In this document: positions 35,224 to 44,400 of the stretch, in pieces
Layout of the letters: each line of letters opens with the position of its first letter
How positions within the stretch are numbered: position 1 is the first letter of the stretch
Assembly: GCA_963596005.1 (NCBI GenBank)
Contig: CAVBJF010000001.1
Location: forward strand, 248,001 to 312,000
Source of the DNA: Gallibacter pasteurianus_A
GTDB taxonomy: Bacteria > Bacillota > Clostridia > Peptostreptococcales > Anaerovoracaceae
DNA: 64,000 nucleotides
Direction: 5' to 3'
Made by a program: the position numbers and the translations under genes
Notes under the pieces: model-generated
What the model saw: only the letters and a program-made list of their open reading frames with translations
What the model was told of the DNA's origin: nothing
Database searches by the model: none

Positions 35224-36966
35224 ATGAATAAAGTAAATATAACAATAGACGGCATTAACCTATACGTGCCGGAGAATTATACGATACTTGAGGCGGCAAA
35301 GGAGGTAAACATCAACATACCTACGCTCTGCTATCTCAAGGAAATAAATGAAATAGGCTGCTGCAGGATGTGCGTGGTTGAGGTAAAAGGCGCTCGCGCA
35401 TTGCAGGCGGCGTGTGTACAGCCTGTTGCGGAAGGGATGGAAGTGTATACTCATACACCTAAGGTAATGGAAGCAAGAAAGGTCAATCTCGAGCTTATAC
35501 TTTCCAACCACAATGCGAGATGTCAAACCTGCTCGCGAAGCTGGATGAACTGCGAGCTTCAGGCTCTGGCAAGCAAGCTGTCGGTTAGGGAAGTACGCTT
35601 TGAGGGGGAAAGCAAAAAACTGCCTTTAGATATAGGTGCATCTATAGTAAGAGATCCTAACAAGTGTATACTTTGTAGGCGCTGTGTCAGCGTATGTAAA
35701 AATATACAGAAGGTCGGCGTTATCGATGTAGTAAACAGAGGCTTTAATACTCAAGTAGCTTCACCATTTAATATGTCGCTCAGTGATACACCTTGCACAA
35801 ACTGCGGTCAGTGTATCAATGTTTGCCCGGTAGCCGCACTTCGTGAAAAGGACGATATGGACAGAGTGTGGGAGGCTATTCACGATCCTACAAAGCATGT
35901 CATTGCACAGACGGCTCCTGCTGTTAGAGTTGCGCTTGGCGAAGACTTTGATATGCCGATAGGGACACCTGTCACAGGCAAGATGGTGACTGCACTTAGG
36001 ATGTTGGGATTTGACAAGGTGTTTGATACGGATACAGGTGCCGATTTGACAATCATGGAAGAGGGTGCCGAGCTGATTGACAGGATAAGAGGTGGCGGAA
36101 AGCTTCCTTTGATAACATCGTGTTCCCCAGGATGGATAAAATTCTGTGAACACAACTATCCTGATATGCTCGACAATTTGTCGACATGCAAATCACCGCA
36201 TCAGATGTTTGGTGCTATCCTGAAGACATATTACGCCGATAAAAACGGTATCGATCCTAAGGATATTGTAGTTGTATCGGTAATGCCTTGTACTGCCAAG
36301 AAGTTTGAAGCGGCAAGACCTGAGATGTCGGTAAACGGACTGTCTGATGTTGATATCGTTATAACAACAAGAGAGCTTGCTACAATGATATATGACTCAG
36401 GTATAGATTTCCCTGACCTTGGAGACAGCGACTTCGACGCACCATTTGGCAATGCATCAGGAGCAGGCGTAATATTTGGTGTCACAGGTGGCGTTATGGA
36501 AGCCGCCCTCAGAACCGTAGCAGACTTACTGACAGGAAGCTCTGCGGACAACTTTGAGTATGAGGACATCAGAGGGCTTGAGGGAGTCAAGGTCGCTTCA
36601 ATAAAGATAAATGACCTCACACTTCGTGCTGCAGTGGCTCACGGGCTTGGTAATGCCAGGAAGCTGATGGACGCTATAAGAGACGGAGAGGAATTCCATT
36701 TCGTAGAGGTAATGGCGTGTCCTGGCGGTTGTATCAATGGTGGCGGTCAGCCTCTCCAGCTTGCGGATGTTCGCAACTGGGTCAACATCAAGGAAGAACG
36801 TGCAAAAGGGCTGTACAAGGAAGACAGGGGCACATACATTAGAAAATCTCATAACAATCCGTCAGTTAAGAGACTTTACAAGGATTTCCTCGGCATGGCG
36901 AATGGCAGTAAGGCTCATGAGCTGCTACATACGCACTATGAGGCAAGGGGAAACTACAGGGATTGA
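35224..36966 (+). CDS. [FeFe] hydrogenase large subunit (HydA/HndD type, group A)
   Basis: A 580-residue catalytic subunit. N-terminal [2Fe-2S] domain (CYLKEINEIGCCRMC), a His-ligated [4Fe-4S] site (HNARCQTCSRSWMNC), two [4Fe-4S] clusters (CILCRRCVSVC, CTNCGQCINVC), then the H-domain with TSCSPGW (C300, S301), MPCTAKKFE (C356) and MACPGGC (C499, C503). The first motif reads TSCSPGW rather than the usual TSCCPGW; by spacing to C356, Ser sits where a cubane ligand is usually drawn. Otherwise all blocks are intact. It should reduce protons to hydrogen with NAD(P)H and ferredoxin through the two partner subunits. Confidence 0.93.
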   Translation: MNKVNITIDGINLYVPENYTILEAAKEVNINIPTLCYLKEINEIGCCRMCVVEVKGARALQAACVQPVAEGMEVYTHTPKVMEARKVNLELILSNHNARCQTCSRSWMNCELQALASKLSVREVRFEGESKKLPLDIGASIVRDPNKCILCRRCVSVCKNIQKVGVIDVVNRGFNTQVASPFNMSLSDTPCTNCGQCINVCPVAALREKDDMDRVWEAIHDPTKHVIAQTAPAVRVALGEDFDMPIGTPVTGKMVTALRMLGFDKVFDTDTGADLTIMEEGAELIDRIRGGGKLPLITSCSPGWIKFCEHNYPDMLDNLSTCKSPHQMFGAILKTYYADKNGIDPKDIVVVSVMPCTAKKFEAARPEMSVNGLSDVDIVITTRELATMIYDSGIDFPDLGDSDFDAPFGNASGAGVIFGVTGGVMEAALRTVADLLTGSSADNFEYEDIRGLEGVKVASIKINDLTLRAAVAHGLGNARKLMDAIRDGEEFHFVEVMACPGGCINGGGQPLQLADVRNWVNIKEERAKGLYKEDRGTYIRKSHNNPSVKRLYKDFLGMANGSKAHELLHTHYEARGNYRD

Positions 36967-37027
36967 TAGATGTGGTTATAGAACAAAATGTAAACTATAA
37001 GCCCATAAGCCCGATATTTAAGAAAAA

Positions 37028-37055
37028 AAGAGCTCGGTTTAATAACCGAGCTCTT
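37028..37055 (-). terminator. Terminator of the LUD-domain gene, overlapping its last codons
   Basis: AAGAGCTCGGTT (ending 37039) pairs with AACCGAGCTCTT (37044-37055) around a TAAT loop. On the - strand the stem is followed by a T-rich run (complement of the A-run at 37022-37029). The stop codon of the - strand gene (37039-37041) and its last codons lie inside the hairpin. Confidence 0.8.
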
Positions 37056-37632
37056 CATTAACTAACACAACCTCTATATCGCAATTGCCGGAGCTCTGCG
37101 GGCCCCAGAGCACAACAAGGCTTTTGCAAATGCGCTGTGGGCTGTTACAGTCGTAACATTTATCAGCCTTGATGGCGCACGGCGTATTCATATTTAAGCG
37201 CTGTGCGTTTTTTGGCGCGGCGATATTTCTTGCACGCCACAAAGCCTTTTCAAAATCCGGTTCAATTTTGTTTTTGCCGATTACAAAATATACTTTTTTG
37301 TGTCCGTATATGGTGGATGCAACACGATTGCCGTTGCCGTCGATGTTGATGATTTCACCCGCTTCTGATATCGCATTTGCAGACGAAATGTATACATCGG
37401 TGGCCATAGCTTTTTCAAGACCGCCTTCTTTCCAGTGCCAGCAAACATCGTTGTGAGTGGCAAGGGCATCATAAAGACCTATCTCTTGTAACGTTATAGA
37501 GCCACCAAATGCAACAGTCGTTTTGTCTATCTGTTCGTTTAGATAGGAAACGGCTTCAGTGGCTTTATCAAATTGCGAGACCAAAAATCCACGCGATTTT
37601 AGATTTCCTACTAATGTATCAAAATTTGCCAT
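37039..37632 (-). CDS. LUD-domain protein (LutC/YkgG-like, DUF162)
   Basis: A 197-residue protein of the LUD family: NFDTLVGNLKSRGFLVSQF, TVAFGGSITLQEIGLYDAL, TDVYISSANAISEAGEI, NRVASTIYGHKKVYFVIGKNKI, and a C-terminal Cys cluster (KCYDCNSPQRIC). LutC acts with the Fe-S proteins LutA and LutB in lactate oxidation, but neither is nearby, so this is a stand-alone member of unknown role; many anaerobes have such solo copies. I choose ATG 37632, about ten bases from AAGGGG, over the GTG at 37641. Confidence 0.82.
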   Translation of the reverse strand: MANFDTLVGNLKSRGFLVSQFDKATEAVSYLNEQIDKTTVAFGGSITLQEIGLYDALATHNDVCWHWKEGGLEKAMATDVYISSANAISEAGEIINIDGNGNRVASTIYGHKKVYFVIGKNKIEPDFEKALWRARNIAAPKNAQRLNMNTPCAIKADKCYDCNSPQRICKSLVVLWGPQSSGNCDIEVVLVNEELGY

Positions 37633-37667
37633 TTGAATCACACCCCTTTTTAAAGTCTTTCGAAAAT

Positions 37668-37696
37668 AGTATATTCCAGATTGCTGTAAAACTCAA
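37668..37696 (-). promoter_or_regulatory. Predicted promoter of the LUD gene with overlapping inverted repeat
   Basis: On the - strand, TTGAGT (37696-37691), 17 bases, TATACT (37673-37668). A long inverted repeat (CTGTAAAACT at 37684-37693 against AGTTTTTACAG at 37701-37711) covers the -35 box and could be an operator. Confidence 0.5.
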
Positions 37697-37838
37697 TTGC
37701 AGTTTTTACAGAAACAAGGAATCAAAATCTTTGCTTTCTCGCCTGCGGAATTTGAATGAGATAAATATAACACTTTAAAAATAAGCAGTTTTTTGATATA
37801 TTATATGATATAGATAAAAGGACGAAAGGATTTCAAAA

Positions 37839-39230
37839 ATGAAAAGCGTAAGCGTTAAGGATATTTTTAGAAATTACGCTATGTATAGCGAAAAAAATAT
37901 TACAGTTGAGGGTTGGGTCAGAACCAATAGAGGTTCTAACAAATTTGGATTTATAGAGCTAAATGACGGGTCTTTTTTTAAGTCATTGCAGGTTGTTTAT
38001 GAGGTGGCAAATATAGACAATTTTGTGGAGATTTCAAAGGCGCCGATAGCTACAGCGTTAAAGGTAACCGGCGTGCTTGTTTTGACACCTGATGCGAAGC
38101 AACCATTTGAGCTAAAGGCAAAGAACATCGAGATAGAGGCAACATCGAGCTCGGATTATCCGCTTCAAAAGAAAAGGCACAGCCTCGAATATCTGAGGGA
38201 AATAGCACATTTAAGACCGAGGAGCAATACTTTTTCGGCAGTATTTAGAGTAAGATCTCTTGTTGCATATGCGATACATAAGTTTTTTCAGGAAAATAAT
38301 TTCGTTTATGTACATACGCCAATTATTACAGGAAGTGACGCTGAGGGTGCGGGCGAGATGTTTAGAGTGACTACGCTTGATCCGAGCAATCCGCCGCTAA
38401 GTGACGGTGAGACTGATTTTTCGCAGGATTTTTTTGGGAAGGAAACAAATCTTACAGTTTCAGGACAGCTTGAAGCTGAGATTTTCGCACTTGCTTTTAA
38501 GGATATTTATACATTCGGGCCTACATTTAGGGCAGAGAACTCAAATACGGCAAGGCATGCTTCGGAATTTTGGATGATAGAGCCCGAAATGGCATTTTGT
38601 GACCTTGAGGGTAATATGCAGACCGCTGAGGCGATGATCAAGTATATAATACGTTATGTTCTCGAAAACGCACCGGAAGAAATGGAGTTTTTCAATAACT
38701 TTATAGATAAAGACCTTTTAGACAGGCTGACAAATATTGTTGAGTCTGATTTTGCGAAGATAACATATACAGAGGCGGTTGACATACTTAAGAAAGCCGA
38801 CAAAGAGTTTGAATATCCGGTTGAGTGGGGTATTGATTTGCAGACCGAGCATGAAAGATATATAACAGAAGAGGTCTATAAAAAGCCCGTGTTTGTTACA
38901 GATTATCCAAAGGATATAAAGGCATTTTATATGCGTATAAACGACGATAACAAGACCGTTGCGGCTTGCGATCTTTTGGTGCCCGGCATAGGCGAGATCA
39001 TAGGAGGTAGCCAGAGAGAAGAAAGGCTCGATGTTCTGCAGGCTCGCATGGCAGAAGTTGGTCTAAATGAAGAGGATTACTGGTGGTATCTCGAGCTACG
39101 AAAATACGGCGGTGTTATACATGCCGGATATGGGCTCGGTTTTGAGCGCATGATAATGTATGTCACAGGAATGAGCAATATAAGAGATGTCTTACCATTC
39201 CCGAGAACACCTAAGAATGCAGAGTTTTAA
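37839..39230 (+). CDS. asnS: Asparaginyl-tRNA synthetase
   Basis: A 463-residue class IIb synthetase. The N-terminal OB fold (VEGWVRTNRGSNKFGFIELNDGS) binds the anticodon; the catalytic domain has motif 2 (TFRAENSNTARHASEFWMIEPE) and motif 3 (GYGLGFERMIMYVTG), with VHTPIITGSDAEGAGEMF. Length and motifs are those of bacterial AsnRS, not AspRS. I looked for a T-box in the 200-base leader and saw none. A hairpin at 37684-37711 lies upstream. Confidence 0.95.
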   Translation: MKSVSVKDIFRNYAMYSEKNITVEGWVRTNRGSNKFGFIELNDGSFFKSLQVVYEVANIDNFVEISKAPIATALKVTGVLVLTPDAKQPFELKAKNIEIEATSSSDYPLQKKRHSLEYLREIAHLRPRSNTFSAVFRVRSLVAYAIHKFFQENNFVYVHTPIITGSDAEGAGEMFRVTTLDPSNPPLSDGETDFSQDFFGKETNLTVSGQLEAEIFALAFKDIYTFGPTFRAENSNTARHASEFWMIEPEMAFCDLEGNMQTAEAMIKYIIRYVLENAPEEMEFFNNFIDKDLLDRLTNIVESDFAKITYTEAVDILKKADKEFEYPVEWGIDLQTEHERYITEEVYKKPVFVTDYPKDIKAFYMRINDDNKTVAACDLLVPGIGEIIGGSQREERLDVLQARMAEVGLNEEDYWWYLELRKYGGVIHAGYGLGFERMIMYVTGMSNIRDVLPFPRTPKNAEF

Positions 39231-39236
39231 GCAAAG

Positions 39237-39268
39237 ACGCAAGACTAAGATCTTGCGTTTACTTTTTG
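39237..39268 (+). terminator. Intrinsic terminator after asnS
   Basis: ACGCAAGA (39237-39244) pairs with TCTTGCGT (39251-39258), followed by TTACTTTTT. Confidence 0.8.
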
Positions 39269-39317
39269 TCAGACTTTTTATGAAAGCGTGATGTAAAAGA
39301 ATGAAAGGAAATATAGA

Positions 39318-39989
39318 ATGCAAAATAAATTAGCAAAATACAAAGGAATAAAAGGTGCGATATTCGATATAGACGGCACGATTGTAGACAGCATGCCGAC
39401 CTGGTATGTCGCAGGAGCAAGCCTTTTAGATAAGTACAACATAAAAGCAGATGATGAGCTTGGCAGGACTCTTTTTTCGCTGACGATAGAAGAAACGGCC
39501 GTTTATCTAAAGGAAACCTATGGCATAGACTTATCGGTTAGGGAAATCATAGATGCGATAAATGAGGCTATGAGGGTATATTATGGAGAAAAAGTACAGG
39601 CAAAGCCGGGAATGATAGACTTGATAAAAACTTTTAGCGAAAACGGTATCAAACTGACGGTAGCTACTTCAACCGACAGAGATACATTTATGCCTTGCTT
39701 TGAAAGGCTTGGACTTACAAAATATTTTGACAGACTTTTCACCTGTACAGAAGTAGGGCAGAGCAAAAGCAACCCGGAGATTTTCTTGCAGGCACTTGAT
39801 TTTATGGGTACAAAGCCGAAAGAAACATACCTGTTTGAGGATGGACTGTATTCAGCTAAAACAGCTAAGAAGCTGGGCATCAAGATAGTTGCTGTCTATG
39901 ACGAGGTGTCAAAGCACGACTGGGAAGAGTTTAAAAAAATAGCAGATGTAGTGATCGAAAAAACGCCGACAAAGTCTGTTGCATTGTAA
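39318..39989 (+). CDS. HAD-superfamily hydrolase (beta-phosphoglucomutase-like)
   Basis: A 223-residue HAD phosphatase with a helical cap after motif I. Motif I is FDIDGTIVDSMPTWY (nucleophile and acid/base Asp), motif II ATSTDRD, motif III GQSKSNPEIFLQAL with Lys, and motif IV FEDGLYSAKTAKK. It belongs to the GPH/PGMB-like group, whose members include phosphoglycolate and sugar phosphatases; the substrate cannot be assigned. AAAGGAAA site upstream. Confidence 0.85.
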   Translation: MQNKLAKYKGIKGAIFDIDGTIVDSMPTWYVAGASLLDKYNIKADDELGRTLFSLTIEETAVYLKETYGIDLSVREIIDAINEAMRVYYGEKVQAKPGMIDLIKTFSENGIKLTVATSTDRDTFMPCFERLGLTKYFDRLFTCTEVGQSKSNPEIFLQALDFMGTKPKETYLFEDGLYSAKTAKKLGIKIVAVYDEVSKHDWEEFKKIADVVIEKTPTKSVAL

Positions 39990-40012
39990 ACGTAGGCATT
40001 TTGTGCTAAAAT
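39984..40012 (+). promoter_or_regulatory. Predicted promoter of sstT
   Basis: TTGTAA (39984-39989, overlapping the stop of the HAD gene), 17 bases, TAAAAT (40007-40012) with an extended TGC just before it. Confidence 0.55.
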
Positions 40013-40072
40013 GATAAAAGATGCATAAAAAATATATAAGTAAAGACAAAAAAAGAGAGGACTTAAGGAAAG

Positions 40073-41314
40073 ATGAAAAACATTTTACAGGCGTGGAACA
40101 AGCTTAGTCTTGTTGTGCAAATTATAATCGGCCTTTGCATAGGCATAATCCTTGCACTTTGCTTTCCGAAGAAATTAGTTTTTATAACATTTTTCGGGGA
40201 CTTGTTTGTAGGGGCACTAAAGGCGGTAGCGCCGATACTCGTACTATTTTTAGTAATGTCGGTTATTGCAAATCATAGGCAGGGTCAAAAGACAAACATG
40301 AAACGAATTATGGCCCTATATCTATTGGCTACATTTTTAGCCGGTACGGTAGCGGTAATAGCAAGCTTTATTTTTGAGGTAGAACTCGTACTGCCAAATG
40401 TTACGGATACCGAGTTTGCACCACCGGAAAATATAGTAGAGGTAATACGACAGCTATTATTAAATGCTGTAGACAACCCTGTTAATGCGCTTACAAATGC
40501 AAATTATATAGGCATATTGGCGGCGGCAATCCTCATGGGCCTTGCATTGAGACATGGCAGGGATACTACAAAGGATTTGGTATCGGATTTTGCAGAAGCA
40601 ATCTCTAAAGTAGTTAGGTGGGTTATAAGCTTTGCCCCACTTGGAGTTATGGGCCTTGTATTTAACAGCATAGCTTCAACAGGCATAAAGGAAATGAGTA
40701 AATATTTATGGCTCATATTGCTGCTTGTAGGCACTATGCTCTTTGTGGCGTTTATAGTAAATCCGATAATAGTATTTATCAATATAAGGAGGAATCCATA
40801 TCCACTCGTATGGCAGTGCATAAAGGAATCAGGTATATATGCATTCTTCACAAGGAGTTCTGCTGCGAATATTCCTGTCAATATGAAGCTTTGTGAGAAG
40901 CTTGACCTTGATAAGGACACATATTCGATATCGATTCCGCTTGGAGCAACTATAAATATGGGCGGTGCTGCGATTACAATTTCTATACTCACACTTGCAG
41001 CAACTCATACGCTTGGTATTACGGTTGACTTGCCGACAGCGATCATCTTGTGCGTTGTATCGGCGATAGGTGCTTGCGGAGCTTCGGGAGTTGCGGGCGG
41101 ATCGCTTTTACTTATACCACTTGCATGTAGCTTATTTGGTATTCCAAACGATATTGCTATGCAGGTTGTAGGGGTCGGATTTATCGTAGGTGTTATACAG
41201 GACTCTTGCGAAACAGCTATAAACTCATCAACAGATGTACTGTTTACTGCAACAGCAGAGTATGCAAAAGAAAGAAAGAATAAAAAGAATGAAGCTAAAG
41301 AAGCTCAGGCATAA
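40073..41314 (+). CDS. sstT: Serine/threonine:Na+ symporter
   Basis: A 413-residue dicarboxylate/amino acid:cation symporter family protein of the SstT branch. It has about eight membrane helices plus re-entrant loops, with FGDLFVGALKAVAPILVLFLVM, AFFTRSSAANIPVNMKLCEKL (the serine-rich HP1 loop), GATINMGGAAITISI and GVIQDSCETAINSSTDVLFTA. It should import serine and threonine with sodium, feeding pyruvate and 2-oxobutyrate pools that the oxidoreductase downstream can use. Transcribed from its own predicted promoter. Confidence 0.92.
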   Translation: MKNILQAWNKLSLVVQIIIGLCIGIILALCFPKKLVFITFFGDLFVGALKAVAPILVLFLVMSVIANHRQGQKTNMKRIMALYLLATFLAGTVAVIASFIFEVELVLPNVTDTEFAPPENIVEVIRQLLLNAVDNPVNALTNANYIGILAAAILMGLALRHGRDTTKDLVSDFAEAISKVVRWVISFAPLGVMGLVFNSIASTGIKEMSKYLWLILLLVGTMLFVAFIVNPIIVFINIRRNPYPLVWQCIKESGIYAFFTRSSAANIPVNMKLCEKLDLDKDTYSISIPLGATINMGGAAITISILTLAATHTLGITVDLPTAIILCVVSAIGACGASGVAGGSLLLIPLACSLFGIPNDIAMQVVGVGFIVGVIQDSCETAINSSTDVLFTATAEYAKERKNKKNEAKEAQA

Positions 41315-41363
41315 AAAAATAGTTAACTACAATAAAAGTTAAATATAAGAAATATACAGTGAT

Positions 41364-41381
41364 ATGCAATTTATATTGCAT
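41364..41381 (+). promoter_or_regulatory. Perfect inverted repeat in the nifJ leader
   Basis: ATGCAA (41364-41369), six AT bases, TTGCAT (41376-41381), ending about 20 bases before the ATG and just before the CGGAGG ribosome site. It could be an operator; the protein that would bind it is unknown. Confidence 0.4.
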
Positions 41382-41401
41382 GAGCAAACGGAGGTTTACA
41401 A

Positions 41402-44400
41402 ATGAGTAAGGTTATCAAAATTGTAGACGGTAATGAAGCAGCAGCTTACGTCGCATATGCGTTTACTGAAGTTGCCGGTATTTACCCAATAACACCGTCT
41501 TCGCCGATGGCAGAAAAGACTGACGAATGGTCTGCAAACGGTCTAAAAAACATTTTTGGACAAAGTGTCAGACTTGTAGAGATGCAGTCTGAGGCAGGAG
41601 CTGCCGGTGCCGTACACGGAGCACTTGAGTCAGGTGCACTTGCAACTACATTTACATCATCACAGGGTCTTATGCTGATGATTCCTACACTTCACAGAAT
41701 TTCAGGTCAGAGACACCCAGGAGTACTTCATGTAGCGGCAAGAACAGTCGGCACACATGCATTCTCAATATTCGGAGATCATTCGGATGTTATGAACTGC
41801 AGACAGACAGGTTTTGCAATGCTGTCAACAGGTAGCGTACAGGAAGTAATGGATCTTGCGGGAGTTGCGCATCTTGCAGCTGTAAAGGGCAGAATCCCAT
41901 TCCTACATTGGTTCGATGGATTTAGAACTTCACACGAAATTCAAAAGGTTGAGGCACTTACATACGATGAATTTGCTAAGCTACTCGACTACGATGCGCT
42001 AAAAGCATGGAAAGACGAAGCTATGAATCCGGAAACTCCTACTATGAGAAGTACAGTTCAAAACCCTGATATTTACTTCCAGGTAAGAGAAGCAAATAAT
42101 GAGGATTATGAGAAGCTTCCTGACATAGTAGAGGATTACATGGCAGAGATTTCGAAGCTGACAGGCAGAGAATACCATATATTCAATTACTACGGTGCAA
42201 AGGATGCCGAAAAGGTAATCATCGCTATGGGTTCTGTATGCGGTGCGGTACAGGAAGTAGTAGACAAGCTAAACAAAGAGGGCGAAAAGGTTGGCCTTTT
42301 GCAGGTACATCTTTACAGACCGTTCTCTGTAAAGCATATGCTTGCGGCTATTCCTAAGACAGTTAAGAAGATCGCAGTTCTCGACAGAGTAAAGGAAGCA
42401 GGAGCAGTCGGTGAGCCTCTATATGAGGATGTTTGCTCTGCATACAACGAATTTGACGGCAGATTTGAAGGCAAGCTACCTGTTATCGTTTCCGGTAGAT
42501 ATGGCCTTTCATCTAAGGACACAGATCCTGCTTGCATCAAGGCTGTATATGACAATCTTGACAAGAAGGAACCTGTAAACCACTTTACAATCGGTATTAA
42601 CGACGATGTAACACATAAATCTCTTCCGCTTGAGAAGGATTTTGTAATAGAAAACGAGGGAACAATCAGCTGTAAGTTCTGGGGACTTGGCTCAGACGGT
42701 ACAGTTGGTGCCAACAAAAACTCGATAAAGATTATCGGAGATCAGACAGACAAGTACTGTCAGGCGTACTTCGAATACGATACTAAGAAATCATTTGGTA
42801 TTACTAAGTCTCACTTGAGATTTGGCGACACTCCTATAAGATCTACATATCTTGTAAAGAGTGCAAACTTCGTAGCTTGCCACAATCAAAACTATCTAAG
42901 ACAGTACGATATGATTTCTGAGCTAAAGCCGGGTGGCACTTTCCTACTAAACTGCCACTGGGGCAAAGATGAGCTTGATGAGCATCTTCCTGCAGATGTA
43001 AAGAGATATATTGCAAATAACAATATAGATTTTTATATCATTGATGCTAACAAGTGCTCACAGGAAATAGGACTTGGCAACAGATCTAACATGGTACTTC
43101 AGGCTGCATTCTTCAATCTGTCAAAGGTAATACCTGTTGATGATGCTGTAAAGCACATGAAGGAAGCGGTTAAAAAGACATTCGGCAAAAAAGGTGAAGC
43201 GATCGTAAACATGAATATGCAGGCTGTAGACGCAGGTATAACTGCACCTGTAAAGGTAGATGTACCATCTTCATGGAAAGATGCTAAGGACGAAAAGAAA
43301 GAAGCAAAGGGCGATTTGCCAAAGATTATCACAGAAATACTTGAGCCAATCAACGCTCAAAAGGGCGACGATCTACCTGTAAGCATGTTTGTAGACATGA
43401 AGGACGGCGTTATGGATCAGGGCACATCAAGATACGAAAAGAGAGGTATCGCAACAGATTTGCCTGTTTGGGATAAGGATGCTTGTATCCAGTGTAACCA
43501 GTGCTCATATGTATGTCCTCATGCTGTAATTCGTCCATTCCTACTTGATAGCAAGGAAGATGCGGCAAAGCCTGCAGGTTTTGCGACAGTAGATGCTAAA
43601 GGCAAGGGACTTGAAGAGTTTAAGTACAGCATGCAGATTTCAACTCTTGACTGCACAAGCTGCGGAGTCTGCGTTGAGACATGTCCAAAGAACGGAGAAG
43701 CGATAAAGCTTGTACCGGTAGAAGATGTGGATCTTGACCAAACAAACTGGAACTACGCTATGACAATCAAGGAAAAGAAGGATGCCGTAGATAAATACTC
43801 AATCAAGGGTTCACAGTTCTACCAGCCACTCCTCGAGTTCTCAGGAGCTTGTGCAGGTTGCGGAGAAACAGCATATTCTAAGCTACTTACACAGCTTTAC
43901 GGCGATAAGATGTATATGGCTAACGCAACAGGCTGTACTCAGGCTTGGGGCGCTGCAATGCCAAGCATGCCTTACTGCAAGAACAGCCAAGGCAAGGGCG
44001 TTGCATGGTCAAACTCTCTATTTGAAAACAACGCAGAATTTTCTTACGGTATGTGCCTTGCTGTACAGCACCAGAGAGAAAATGTAAAGCTTGATGTCGA
44101 AAAATTGGCAGAGATTGTCGGCGATGCAGAAATAAAAGACGCTATTGCAAAATGGGAAGAAACATATGATGATCTTGATGCATCAGCAGCAGCATCAGAA
44201 AATTTGATAGCTGTACTTGAAGCGGCAAAACTGTCAGGTGAGGCTGCGGATGTTGCAAAAACAATTCTCGAAAAGAGAAAGCATCTAAATAAAAAGACAA
44301 TGTGGATGTACGGCGGCGACGGCTGGGCATACGACATCGGTTACGGCGGACTTGACCACGTATTTGCGATGGGCGAGGATGTAAATGTATTGATCGTTGA

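Noticed and set aside
37642..37838. Possible T-box leader of asnS
   Set aside because: No AGGGTGGNACCGCG-like T-box sequence or specifier stem; the hairpin present overlaps the promoter of the opposite gene instead.
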